Assembly (NCBI GenBank): GCA_964398955.1
Contig: CAYNOZ010000016.1
Coordinates: 1 to 24,646 of the forward strand
DNA length: 24,646 nucleotides
Direction: 5' to 3'
Source: CAYNOZ01 sp964398955
GTDB taxonomy: Archaea > Methanobacteriota_B > Thermococci > Thermococcales > CAYNOZ01
Made by a program: the position numbers and the translations under genes. This document shows, piece by piece, positions 16,353 to 23,943 of the stretch. Within the stretch, counting starts at the first letter, position 1, and each line of letters begins with the position of its first letter. The notes below the pieces were generated by a model that was given only the letters and a program-made list of their open reading frames with translations, was not told the origin of the DNA and ran no database searches.

Positions 16353-17621
16353 TTAAATTAAGAAGGGTAGTAGGGATGCTATTGACATTAGTATTAGTGG
16401 TGGTATTATTTTTTTTAGGATTTTTTTGTTTTTTGTTGTTCCTGTTAGGATTATTTTCACTATCATGGATGATATTGATCCTAGTATTATCATTATGGAT
16501 CCTGTTTGGGCTGTTATTGATTGGGTGTTTAGTAGGGATGTTGCTGATATGGTTACTGCTGCTGATGATACTAGTCCTCCTATGAGTGCTATTATCCATA
16601 TTCCTTTTGTTCCTAGTAGGTTTTGTGTTAGGTTGGACATTATTGTTATTATTAGGAAGTAGAATCCGAGTTTTAGTGCTGGTTTTAGTGCTAGTGGGGA
16701 TTTTATTATTTCTTTTAGTTTGTTTTGGTGTTTTCTTTTTTCTCCTTTCCAGAGTTGGTATGAGAATATTGTGGAGATTATTATTGCTAGTGTTAGTGGG
16801 ATTGTTAGGTATTTTGCTGTTTCGAAGGATGATATGGTTGCTATTATGTAGTTTCTTAGTATCATTGAGGTTGCTGCTAGTATTATTCCTAGTGATGCTG
16901 ATTTCATTAGTTCTTGTTTTTTTCCTAGTTCTGCTAGTGCTCCTGCTGTGGCTAAACTGGATACTGTTCCTCCAAGAAATCCTGTTAATGGGATTCCTTG
17001 TTTTTCTGAGGTTTTTCTTCCTATTATAAATGCTGAGAATCTTATGCCTAGTACTAGTAGGATGAATAGTAGGGTTCTTTGAGGGTTGATGAGTCCGTAT
17101 TGGGTTAGGGTTTCGGATGGGAGTAGTGGGTATATTATAAATGCTAGGACACAAACTTTTAGGGCGTCTGTTATTTCTTTTCTTGTTAGTTCTTTTACTT
17201 GTGTGTGTATGTATTTTTTTTCAGCTAAAATGATGGTTGTAATTATTGATATTGAGACTGCTTCGAAGTAAAGTGAAAAACCTACTAATAGAGATATTAA
17301 TGATACTAGGAATATTGTTGCTGTGGTTGTTGCTCCTATATCTTCTTCTGCTATTTTAAGTCTTATGTAGATTATTATGATTGATAGTATTGCTCCTAGT
17401 AATAGGAATATTGCTATTGGTGCTGGAGAGTTCATCATGTTCGATAATTTAACTGAGATGGGGCCTGACATTGATATTAATGTGATTGTTCTTATGCCTG
17501 CGTATTTTTTATGTGGTGCTGATTCTCTTTCAATTCCTATTAATCCGCCTATTGCTACGGAGATTATTATTTGTTTTAAAAGTTCTGGGAGGATTATGAT
17601 TTCACTTATTTCGATCAACAT
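16353..17621 (-). CDS. MgtC-like membrane protein with DUF4010
   Basis: A 422-aa integral membrane protein. The N-terminal MgtC/SapB-type domain (IGGLIGIERE followed by GIRTITLISM) spans about the first 140 residues. The rest is a DUF4010-type membrane domain with GGTVSSLATAGALAE and GGLVSSAAVTISATSL repeats; about ten helices in all. MgtC relatives are linked to magnesium limitation and membrane potential, but the function of this long form is unknown. I chose ATG 17621 because GGAG lies 6 nt before it; ATG 17633 would place that ribosome site inside the gene. CTTTAAATAG near 17651-17660 is a TATA candidate. Its codons are almost free of T at the third position. Confidence 0.9.
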   Translation of the reverse strand: MLIEISEIIILPELLKQIIISVAIGGLIGIERESAPHKKYAGIRTITLISMSGPISVKLSNMMNSPAPIAIFLLLGAILSIIIIYIRLKIAEEDIGATTTATIFLVSLISLLVGFSLYFEAVSISIITTIILAEKKYIHTQVKELTRKEITDALKVCVLAFIIYPLLPSETLTQYGLINPQRTLLFILLVLGIRFSAFIIGRKTSEKQGIPLTGFLGGTVSSLATAGALAELGKKQELMKSASLGIILAATSMILRNYIIATISSFETAKYLTIPLTLAIIISTIFSYQLWKGEKRKHQNKLKEIIKSPLALKPALKLGFYFLIITIMSNLTQNLLGTKGIWIIALIGGLVSSAAVTISATSLLNTQSITAQTGSIMIILGSISSMIVKIILTGTTKNKKILKKIIPPLILMSIASLLPFLI

Positions 17622-17691
17622 TTTACTCTCCATATTTTCTGGTTTAATTATATCTATTTAAAGAATAGTTTTTGATGTTTATTACTTTTTC

Positions 17692-18744
17692 TTATTTTGT
17701 TTTGTTGTTTTTTAGGTTTTTGTATATTTTTGTTGTTTTGTTTGCTGTTTTTTCCCATTTTAGTTTTTGTGAGTGTTTTTTTCCGTTGATGGATAGTTTT
17801 TTCCATAGTTTTTGGTTTTTTTGTAGTTTTTTTATTTGTTTTTGTAGGGTTTTTTGGTCTTTGAATAGTAGTCCGTTTTTATTGTTTTGTATTATTTCTT
17901 TAATTCCTTGTATGTTTCTTCCTATTACTGGAGTGCCGCATTTCATTGCTTCTATTAGTGTTAAGCCGAAACCTTCTTTTTTGGAGGGTAGTATGAGTAT
18001 TTTGCTTTTGTTTAGGTATTTTGAGATTTCTTTTTTGTTTTGGTATCCTGTGAAGGTTACGTTTTTGTTGGATTTTTTTTCAAGTTTTTTTCTTAGGTTT
18101 CCATCTCCTATGATTAAGAATTCTTCATTTAGTTTCTTTGAGACTTCTATAAGAGTCTCTACTCCTTTAGTAGATGATAGTTCTCCGACGTATGTGATGT
18201 ATTTTCTTTCGTTTTCTGATGTTTCTTCTTTGAATTCTTCTGACACTCCATTAAAGATTTTCACAGTTTTTGTATTGTTGATTTTATTTTTAATTAGTTT
18301 TTTCAAGAAATTACTTACTGTAATTATAGTATCACTGTTCTCAAGTGCTTTTTGTACAGGTCTAAACTTGATCCAGGACTGATCACTTCCATGGATTGTA
18401 GTAATTAATGGAGTATTCGTTTTTCTTTTAATGATATTCCCTGCTAGACAAGGAGGGCCTGCGTATTGAGAATGGATAATATCAATATTTTCTTTTTTCA
18501 CTAATTTAGAACCTTTTTTAATTGCTAAAAAGATGTATGAAAGCCCTCTCCCACCGATAAAGTTTAAGGTAGGTAGATAATTAATATCTACATTTTCAGG
18601 TAAATCGATATCTTTTCCCTGTTTTCTATATGATAATACGTGGAAATCTGTTTCTTCACTGTTTTTAGTAATATTATAGGAATGGGTTGATACTCCTCCA
18701 ATATGTGGGGGGTATTGTGTCAGTAGAAGAACCTTTGTACTCAT
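17692..18744 (-). CDS. GT4-family glycosyltransferase
   Basis: A 350-aa cytoplasmic GT-B-fold enzyme that transfers a sugar from a nucleotide donor. The N-terminal half has QYPPHIGGVSTHS (acceptor domain) and TTIHGSDQ. The C-terminal donor domain has YVGELSSTKGVETLIE, IIGDGNL and the EX7E motif EGFGLTLIE (E257, E265). The sugar and acceptor are unknown; cell-surface glycans or glycolipids are likely. Its ATG overlaps the nreA stop as ATGA (4 nt), so translation is coupled to a DNA-repair gene. The last 34 codons contain none ending in T, against 12 of the first 34. Confidence 0.93.
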   Translation of the reverse strand: MSTKVLLLTQYPPHIGGVSTHSYNITKNSEETDFHVLSYRKQGKDIDLPENVDINYLPTLNFIGGRGLSYIFLAIKKGSKLVKKENIDIIHSQYAGPPCLAGNIIKRKTNTPLITTIHGSDQSWIKFRPVQKALENSDTIITVSNFLKKLIKNKINNTKTVKIFNGVSEEFKEETSENERKYITYVGELSSTKGVETLIEVSKKLNEEFLIIGDGNLRKKLEKKSNKNVTFTGYQNKKEISKYLNKSKILILPSKKEGFGLTLIEAMKCGTPVIGRNIQGIKEIIQNNKNGLLFKDQKTLQKQIKKLQKNQKLWKKLSINGKKHSQKLKWEKTANKTTKIYKNLKNNKTK

Positions 18745-19955
18745 TCATACCATCTCTTTAGGGAAGTTTGAGTTCTCTCTAATTTCAGTAGATTACTTTC
18801 AGATTCCCATTTACTAATATTTACATACAAAAAGTTACTAATAATATTTAAAAGCTCTTTCAAGTCTTCAGATTTGTATCTAAATGAATCAAGAGCTTTT
18901 CTAGTACCTTCTCTAACTTGCCATACCCCTAAAGGAGCGTAATAACTTGGATGAACCTCTCTAAATACTAAAGCCCCAGCCTGTCTATTCCTATTCTTCA
19001 AATGCTCTGTAACAGCAATTCTGGAAGCATAATAACCTCCAGCCACATCCTCAGCATAATCAGTTCTCTTCTTGATCTCATAATCACTAACAATGGTAGT
19101 TTTATCTGTAAAAGTGGTTCCGGAAAGCCAAGACTCTAGAACCTCAAATTTCCAACCAGTAGGAATTAATAATACAACATAACGATTACCTAAAAATTCA
19201 TCCATATAAAGTTCATAATCATTGATCAGCCTCTTCCTCTTGATATCATCTAACATATTATTCGAGAGCATATCATCAGTTCCAGTAATAGACCACCTAG
19301 TTGGAACGAATTTCTTTCTAGAATCTGAACCAAGAAGACCGGCTGATAAAACCTTATTAATGTAACTAATATTAACATCTTTATCGTAAAGAACCTTTAT
19401 AGAATCTTCAGTTTTTAATTCATCATCTAATAACTTATCCATAGTCCTAGGAACATCAGGATTCTCGGCAATATCAATTTCTTCAACCTTACTGTTAGGG
19501 CCTAAGGGGGCTGAAAAATCATTGTACTCTAATCTTACTTTTGGTTTCTTCTTTAGATGTGCTTCAACATCTATGGGAGATTCTGATAGAATAACTTCTT
19601 GCATATCACGTACTAAACGATCAGGATTACTTGCATCTCCTACTTTCACTGGCGTGGAAGTTCTTACTAGACTTGATCTGTATCGAATAATATCTTCGAT
19701 ACTTTTTTCTCCCCATTCTTCTGGTGAATCTAGAATTTCTGTATCTCCAGTTTCGCTTGGAACCATTGGTCCAGCTAAAACCTTTGGATATCCTTGTTCA
19801 CCGGTGAAGAAAGAGGGTGGTGAGCTACCGAATACATCTTTTTTCTCTACTTTAGGCTTTATATCGTCTACAATTTCCTTTTTCTTAAGTAGAGGACAGA
19901 AAGATCTTCCACATAATTTTTTATAGCCCTTGCATTTTACACAGATTTCAGACAT
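18741..19955 (-). CDS. nreA: Archaeal DNA repair protein NreA with C-terminal PCNA-binding motif
   Basis: A 404-aa member of the archaeal Nre family, implicated in repair of DNA damage in association with PCNA. The N-terminus has a zinc-finger-like cysteine set C5, C8, C15, C20 (CVKCKGYKKLCGRSFC). The central part has the family stretches KVLAGPMVPSETGD, YRSSLVRTSTPV and RWSITGTDDMLS. The last residues QTSLKRWY (396-403) fit the PCNA-interacting peptide pattern Q-X-X-hydrophobic-X-X-aromatic-aromatic. The ATG follows GGAG. The gene overlaps the downstream glycosyltransferase by 4 nt. Family identity and PIP box are seen directly; its role is taken from the family. Confidence 0.93.
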   Translation of the reverse strand: MSEICVKCKGYKKLCGRSFCPLLKKKEIVDDIKPKVEKKDVFGSSPPSFFTGEQGYPKVLAGPMVPSETGDTEILDSPEEWGEKSIEDIIRYRSSLVRTSTPVKVGDASNPDRLVRDMQEVILSESPIDVEAHLKKKPKVRLEYNDFSAPLGPNSKVEEIDIAENPDVPRTMDKLLDDELKTEDSIKVLYDKDVNISYINKVLSAGLLGSDSRKKFVPTRWSITGTDDMLSNNMLDDIKRKRLINDYELYMDEFLGNRYVVLLIPTGWKFEVLESWLSGTTFTDKTTIVSDYEIKKRTDYAEDVAGGYYASRIAVTEHLKNRNRQAGALVFREVHPSYYAPLGVWQVREGTRKALDSFRYKSEDLKELLNIISNFLYVNISKWESESNLLKLERTQTSLKRWYE

Positions 19956-19990
19956 TAACCCTTCTCCATTTAAAATAATTTTAAAGAATT

Positions 19991-20009
19991 AAATATTTTC
20001 TCAATATTT
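19991..20009. promoter_or_regulatory. AT-only inverted repeat before nreA
   Basis: AAATATT-TTCTC-AATATTT is a perfect 7-bp inverted repeat in the 77-nt gap between the upstream regulator's stop and nreA, overlapping a TATA-like stretch on the minus strand. It may be an operator or a terminator. Being AT-only, it could be chance. Confidence 0.3.
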
Positions 20010-20032
20010 GGAAGAATTTTGTTTTGATGAGT

Positions 20033-20680
20033 TTATTTTTTCATTATTCTCTGTCTGCAGACTTTGTCTCCGTCGAATATCCAGTCTTCTAGGTTTATTT
20101 CTTTGTTTCCTACTGTTTCTCTGACTACTTTTCTATGCATTCCGCATAATCTTCTTCCTAGGTCTTCGTTTACTTGGCTGAAGGGGCAGTTTCTGTATTC
20201 TAGTATGTATGAGTCGTCTTCTTCGAATATTTTTGTGAAGAATCCTAGTTCGTTGAATGTGTTTTTTAGTTCTTCCAGTTTGTCTTCAAGATTTTTGCTT
20301 TTGATTTCTATTGAGAGTTCTTCTTCTATTTCTTTTGCTACGTTGTCTAGTATTTCTTCTATGTCGTCTTGGCAGCAGTGTTCTCTGATTTTGTTTGTTA
20401 GTATTGCTAGTATCATTTGGTTTTGTTTTGGGAATAGTTTTTTTCCTTTGTTGGTTAGTTTGAATAGTTTTTTTGGTCTTCCTCTTGATGCTTTTTCGAA
20501 GTAGTGTTCGATGTATCCTTCTTGTTCTAATATGTTTAAATGTCTTCTTATTGCGCTTTCGTTTATTCCTAGTTTTTCCTTTAGTTCTAATGCGTTGAAG
20601 TCTTCTGATAGTAGATATTGCAGTATTTCTGTTCTTGTGTTGTTTACGGGTATTTTTATTTCTGGTCCATTTGAAGTCAT
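20033..20680 (-). CDS. Winged-helix regulator with Cys-rich C-terminus (SufR-like)
   Basis: A 215-aa transcription factor. Residues about 15-80 are an ArsR/DeoR-type winged helix (LSEDFNALELKEKLGINESAIRRHL, wing SRGRPKKLFKLTNKG). Residues 85-160 are helical and likely form a dimer. The C-terminal part carries C165 (RNCPF), C179 (RLCGMH) and C208 (KVCRQ), spaced CX13CX28C. This resembles the Fe-S-binding end of SufR, with one of its cysteines missing; C102 and C103 add a CC pair. The family comparison is from memory. It diverges from the CooS-like gene across 103 nt, so it probably senses an Fe-S cluster or redox signal and controls that gene. The ATG follows GAGGGA. Confidence 0.82.
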   Translation of the reverse strand: MTSNGPEIKIPVNNTRTEILQYLLSEDFNALELKEKLGINESAIRRHLNILEQEGYIEHYFEKASRGRPKKLFKLTNKGKKLFPKQNQMILAILTNKIREHCCQDDIEEILDNVAKEIEEELSIEIKSKNLEDKLEELKNTFNELGFFTKIFEEDDSYILEYRNCPFSQVNEDLGRRLCGMHRKVVRETVGNKEINLEDWIFDGDKVCRQRIMKK

Positions 20681-20681
20681 A

Positions 20682-20777
20682 TTTTCCCTCTTTTATTTTT
20701 TTTAGTTGGTTTAAGTATTTTCTTTGTTTTATTTTAGGGAAAACCTTATAAATATTTTACTCACAATTTAGTGATGT
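20682..20777 (+). promoter_or_regulatory. CooS-like gene promoter with paired AGGGAAAA elements
   Basis: CTTATAAATA at about 20745-20754 is a strong TATA box for the rightward gene. AGGGAAAA at 20736-20743 abuts it, and the inverted copy TTTTCCCT lies at 20682-20689, covering the ribosome site of the divergent regulator. Such paired elements could bind the regulator. One copy may simply be a Shine-Dalgarno sequence. GTGAT at 20773-20777 is the likely ribosome site of the CooS-like gene. Confidence 0.45.
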
Positions 20778-20783
20778 AATTGT

Positions 20784-22700
20784 ATGGGATCAGAAAAGAT
20801 CCCGGTGATTATGATGAATGAAAAGGACAAACCCAGTTATCATGAAAGCATAAATGAAATGTATGAAAAATTCGAAGAAGACGATGTAACCAATCCATGG
20901 GATAGATACAATGACCAAAAGCAAGTAAGATGCAAATTCTGTGAAGAAGGAGTATCCTGCACACTATGCAGCAACGGCCCCTGTAGAATAATACCAGGAA
21001 CAGCAGAAAAAGGGACGTGCGGAATAGATGCAGCCGGCATCGCAATGAGGAATATGGTCCACAGAAATTCAATGGGAATAAGCGCATACACATACCACGC
21101 AAACGAAGTAGCAAAAACACTAAAAGCAACTGCAGAAGGGAAAACACCATTCGAAATCAAAGATAAAGAAAAGTTAATGTACATGGCGAACAAATTTGGA
21201 ATAAACACAGATCAAAGCATTGAAGAAGTAACAAAAGAAGTAGCAGACTACATGATAGATGAAATAAATAGAGACGTATCTGAAAAATCAAAAATGATAG
21301 AAATATTCGCACCAGAACAAAGAAAAGAAGTATGGGAAGAACTCGGAATAATGCCTGGAGGACCCACCCACGAAGTAAACTCCGCCCTAACATCATCAAT
21401 GACAAACGTAGACGGAGACTACCAAAGCTTAGCACTGAAAGCGCTTAAATTAGGACTAGCATCAACCTACGGATCATTACTACCCCTTGAACTAGGCCAA
21501 GACGTACTATTCGGAACCGCAGAACCACACAAAATGGATGTTGGCCTAGGAGTATTAGACGAAAACTACATCAACATAGTACCAAATGGACACGAACCAT
21601 TCGTAGGAGTAGCATTAATGAAAGCAGCTAAAAAAGAAAAAAACCAGAAAAAAGCAAAAGAAGCAGGAGCAGAAGGAATACACGTAGTAGCATCAATAGA
21701 AACAGGACAAGAAATAATACAAAGATACGAAATGGACGAAGTCCTAGCAGGATTCACAGGAAACTGGCTCAACGTAGAATACATGATGGCAACCGGAGCC
21801 GTAGACCTAATGGCAGCAGACATGAACTGCTCACCACCACAACTAGGTGAACTAGCAGAAGAATACGGAGGAAAAATCGTACCAGTATCAGAAGTAGTAG
21901 GAGTACCAAAAGCAGAAGACCATATAAACTACAAACCAGAAAAAGTAGAAGAACAAGCAGATAAACTAATAGAAAAAGCAATACAAAATTACAAAGAAAG
22001 AAAAGGAAAAGAAACCAAAATACCGGACGATGTGAAAACAATAACCGCAGGAATGAGTCCAAGATCCATAACAAACGCACTCGGCGGAGAACTAGACCCT
22101 CTACTTGAAGCAATATCAGACGGAACAATCAAAGGAGTAGTAGCACTAGTATCATGCACAACATACGGAAACGGCCCACAAGACGCAACCTCAATAGCAG
22201 TAGCAGAAAAACTAATCGAAAACGACATACTAGTACTATCAGCAGGATGTGGAAACGCAGCAATGCAACAAGCAGGCCTAACAAGCACTGAAGCAATAGA
22301 AAAAGCAGGAGAAGGACTAACCGCAGTATGCGAACAAGTAGGAATCCCACCAGTACTATCATACGGAACATGCACAGACACAGGAAGACTAAGCCTCCTA
22401 GTAACACAAATAGCAGAAGCACTCGACGTAGACACAAGCGAACTACCAATAGCAGTAACAGCACCAGAATACATGGAACAAAAAGCAATAATAGACGGAT
22501 TCTTCTCAGTAGCCTACGGACTCTACACCCACGTAAGCCCAATGCTCCCCATAACAGGATCAGACAACCTCGTAAACCTCCTAACAGAAGACGTCGAAAA
22601 CCTCACAGGAGGAAAAGTAGCAGTCGGAGACGAACCAGAAGAAATAGTCCAAGGAGTAGTAAATCACATAGAACAAAAAAGACAAAACCTCGGAATGTAA
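20784..22700 (+). CDS. cooS: CooS-family protein with altered active site (deviant CO dehydrogenase, hybrid-cluster-like)
   Basis: A 638-aa protein with the scaffold and length of nickel CO dehydrogenase. B-cluster cysteines C59, C62, C67 and C79 are intact. The D-cluster region has C50 and C53 (CX2C) with S58 where the second cysteine of the CX7C form would be. Of the C-cluster ligands, H270, C349, C458, C489 and C530 match H261, C333, C446, C476 and C526 of the Carboxydothermus enzyme. The Cys295 position, in the aligned GAEGI...TG.E segment, is E306, and the neighbouring Cys is I305. Catalytic His93 aligns with Y102, while H105 and K567 are kept. Nickel-cluster chemistry is therefore doubtful. 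A CooS-V type protein lacking a canonical cysteine is known to hold an Fe/S/O cluster and react slowly with hydroxylamine. No cooC, cooF or ACS gene is adjacent. It diverges from a Cys-rich regulator. T-ending codons: 12 of the first 66, 1 of the last 66. Confidence 0.93.
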   Translation: MGSEKIPVIMMNEKDKPSYHESINEMYEKFEEDDVTNPWDRYNDQKQVRCKFCEEGVSCTLCSNGPCRIIPGTAEKGTCGIDAAGIAMRNMVHRNSMGISAYTYHANEVAKTLKATAEGKTPFEIKDKEKLMYMANKFGINTDQSIEEVTKEVADYMIDEINRDVSEKSKMIEIFAPEQRKEVWEELGIMPGGPTHEVNSALTSSMTNVDGDYQSLALKALKLGLASTYGSLLPLELGQDVLFGTAEPHKMDVGLGVLDENYINIVPNGHEPFVGVALMKAAKKEKNQKKAKEAGAEGIHVVASIETGQEIIQRYEMDEVLAGFTGNWLNVEYMMATGAVDLMAADMNCSPPQLGELAEEYGGKIVPVSEVVGVPKAEDHINYKPEKVEEQADKLIEKAIQNYKERKGKETKIPDDVKTITAGMSPRSITNALGGELDPLLEAISDGTIKGVVALVSCTTYGNGPQDATSIAVAEKLIENDILVLSAGCGNAAMQQAGLTSTEAIEKAGEGLTAVCEQVGIPPVLSYGTCTDTGRLSLLVTQIAEALDVDTSELPIAVTAPEYMEQKAIIDGFFSVAYGLYTHVSPMLPITGSDNLVNLLTEDVENLTGGKVAVGDEPEEIVQGVVNHIEQKRQNLGM

Positions 22701-22823
22701 CAAAACCTACTCTCCATTCCTATCTCTATTTTAATTATAATCTTATTTAATTAAAACCATTGAAGCTAAAAAGATTTACAATTATTAGATTTAGATATTC
22801 ATCAATTATCCCTGGTTTAGAAT

Positions 22824-22994
22824 TGGTGGGAGCGCGGGGATTTGAACCCCGATATACGGGTTTCCACAGTAAAACGGGTTTCAGTGCTCCATTAAGGTCA
22901 GCATACCCTTGAGTCGTCACCCAAGGCTCAGCAAACCCGTAAATCATCATTAACTTCTGGAGCCCGTCATGATGCCAGGTTACATCACGCTCCC
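22824..22994 (-). tRNA. tRNA-Trp (anticodon CCA) with a 95-nt intron, CCA encoded
   Basis: On the minus strand the acceptor stem GGGAGCG (22988-22994) pairs with CGCTCCC (22828-22834), followed by the discriminator A and an encoded CCA ending at 22824. The T-arm CGGGG-TTCAAAT-CCCCG is perfect. The anticodon stem ACGGG/CCCGT encloses the loop CTCCAGA, with CCA at 22958-22960. The sequence is interrupted after G37 (22957) and resumes with A38 at 22861. The mature tRNA is 76 nt. The splice sites are inferred from the need for a normal anticodon loop; TCCA/TGGA forms the 4-bp helix between the bulges, a relaxed bulge-helix-bulge. Confidence 0.93.
22862..22956 (-). ncRNA. Box C/D guide RNA forming the tRNA-Trp intron
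   Basis: Box C ATGATGA is at 22944-22950, D' CTGA at 22928-22931 and D CTGA at 22881-22884. A C'-like GCTGACC lies just before the last guide, with a CCTTG/CAAGG hairpin (22922-22926 with 22907-22911) between D' and C'. The guide before D (TTAATGGAGCA) pairs with GCTCCA of the anticodon loop, and the nucleotide five from the D box faces C34. The guide before D' (TTTACGGGTTTG) pairs with AAACCCGTA and points to C39. This matches the known euryarchaeal system in which the tRNA-Trp intron guides 2'-O-methylation at positions 34 and 39. Confidence 0.85.
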
Positions 22995-23096
22995 GGCGAA
23001 CAAAAATTCAGTATCTTCTTATTTAAATATTTTGGAAAAAATTAAAGAAAAAAATAAAATAAATTAGTTAAATTAAATAATCCAATTATTAATCTA

Positions 23097-23420
23097 TTAT
23101 TTTAATTTGACAGCTGTTCCAGTAGCGTTAATCCAAAGCATTCCTTCTCTCATTTCTTCAAAGTCAAAACTTACACCAATTACTGCATCTGCTCCTAGAT
23201 TCTTTGCACTATTTTTCAAATCTTTCACCGCTTCTTCTCTACCTTTAGTTATCTCCTTTTCATAAGCTCCAGATCTACCTCCAACGATATCTCTAATTCC
23301 AGCAAAAACATCTTTCACTACATTAGCTCCCATCATAGCATTTCCTGAGACAATTTCTAAATACTGATCAACTTCATGATCCTGCACTACATCCGTGGTA
23401 GTAACTATTATATCAGACAT
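23097..23420 (-). CDS. YbjQ/UPF0145 family protein
   Basis: A 107-aa small cytosolic protein of the YbjQ family, often annotated as a heavy-metal-binding domain. Characteristic stretches are YLEIVSGNAMMGANVVKDVFAGIRDIVGGRSGAYE and, near the end, LGADAVIGVSFDFEE. The length is normal. It forms oligomeric alpha/beta assemblies in known structures, with unknown biochemical role. There are no cysteines, so metal binding is doubtful here. The ATG at 23420 has only a weak GTGAT before it. It is a single gene, with a 102-nt gap to the end of the tRNA-Trp gene. Confidence 0.92.
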   Translation of the reverse strand: MSDIIVTTTDVVQDHEVDQYLEIVSGNAMMGANVVKDVFAGIRDIVGGRSGAYEKEITKGREEAVKDLKNSAKNLGADAVIGVSFDFEEMREGMLWINATGTAVKLK

Positions 23421-23943
23421 ACAATCACATTGAAAGAAAGCTTTTATTATATTTAAAAATTTTCCTTAGAATGTAAAAGTTATATAAATTTACCTTTAGA
23501 GAATTAAAAAAACTTTAAGTGGTAGTAATATACATAGTATTCTTTGTTAGAATCTTCAACCCTTCAATTCTCTTCATCTCAAGTAGAGGATGATGTTAAG
23601 TTCTTTAATCTTTTAATTTTTAGGTTTTTCTCTGGTTTACTTGAATTTTTAGGGTTCAATTTGTTTTTGGTTATTTTTTTGAACTTTTTATTATTGATTT
23701 TTGTGTTGAATATTGTTAGATTTTATATGGTTGTTTATATTTAATTTTTTCTTAGTAATTTGATGTTTTATTGTTTAGTTTTTGTTTTAGTGAATTTCAA
23801 GGTATTTGTTTTTGTTAATAGTTGTTAATTGGTCTTATTTTTTATTATAAATTTTATTTATGTTTTTTTAATCATTTTTGTTGATGAAAAAGTTTTTAAA
23901 AGTTCAACAAAATTTTCTGATTACTCAGAATGAGGTGTAATTT
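23421..23943. other. Non-coding T/G-rich intergenic region
   Basis: About 520 nt. The first 60 nt hold the likely promoter of the leftward YbjQ gene. From about 23580 to 23880 the + strand is extremely T- and G-rich with few A or C. Its minus strand is full of TAA stops. A TTG-started 66-codon frame (23544-23744) is just poly-hydrophobic translation of T-rich DNA. I see no RNA or repeat. The GNAT promoter is at the right end. Confidence 0.6.
23893..23937 (+). promoter_or_regulatory. Promoter and ribosome site of the GNAT gene
   Basis: TTTTTAAAAG at 23893-23902 is a TATA box predicting a start near 23923-23928. GAGGTG at 23932-23937 is an excellent ribosome site 6 nt before the ATG. Confidence 0.5.

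Noticed and set aside
22328..22750. 140-codon arginine/threonine/serine-rich frame within the CooS-like gene
   Set aside because: It is an out-of-frame shadow of the A/C-rich 3' half of the gene.
22898..22901. Extra CTGA in the tRNA intron as the functional D box
   Set aside because: The guide upstream of it (CTCAAGGGTATG) has no match in the tRNA, while the CTGA at 22881-22884 has a guide that fits C34. The former is better read as part of a C'-like box.
23544..23744. 66-codon hydrophobic frame on the + strand
   Set aside because: It starts with TTG without a ribosome site and is simply the translation of T-rich non-coding DNA.
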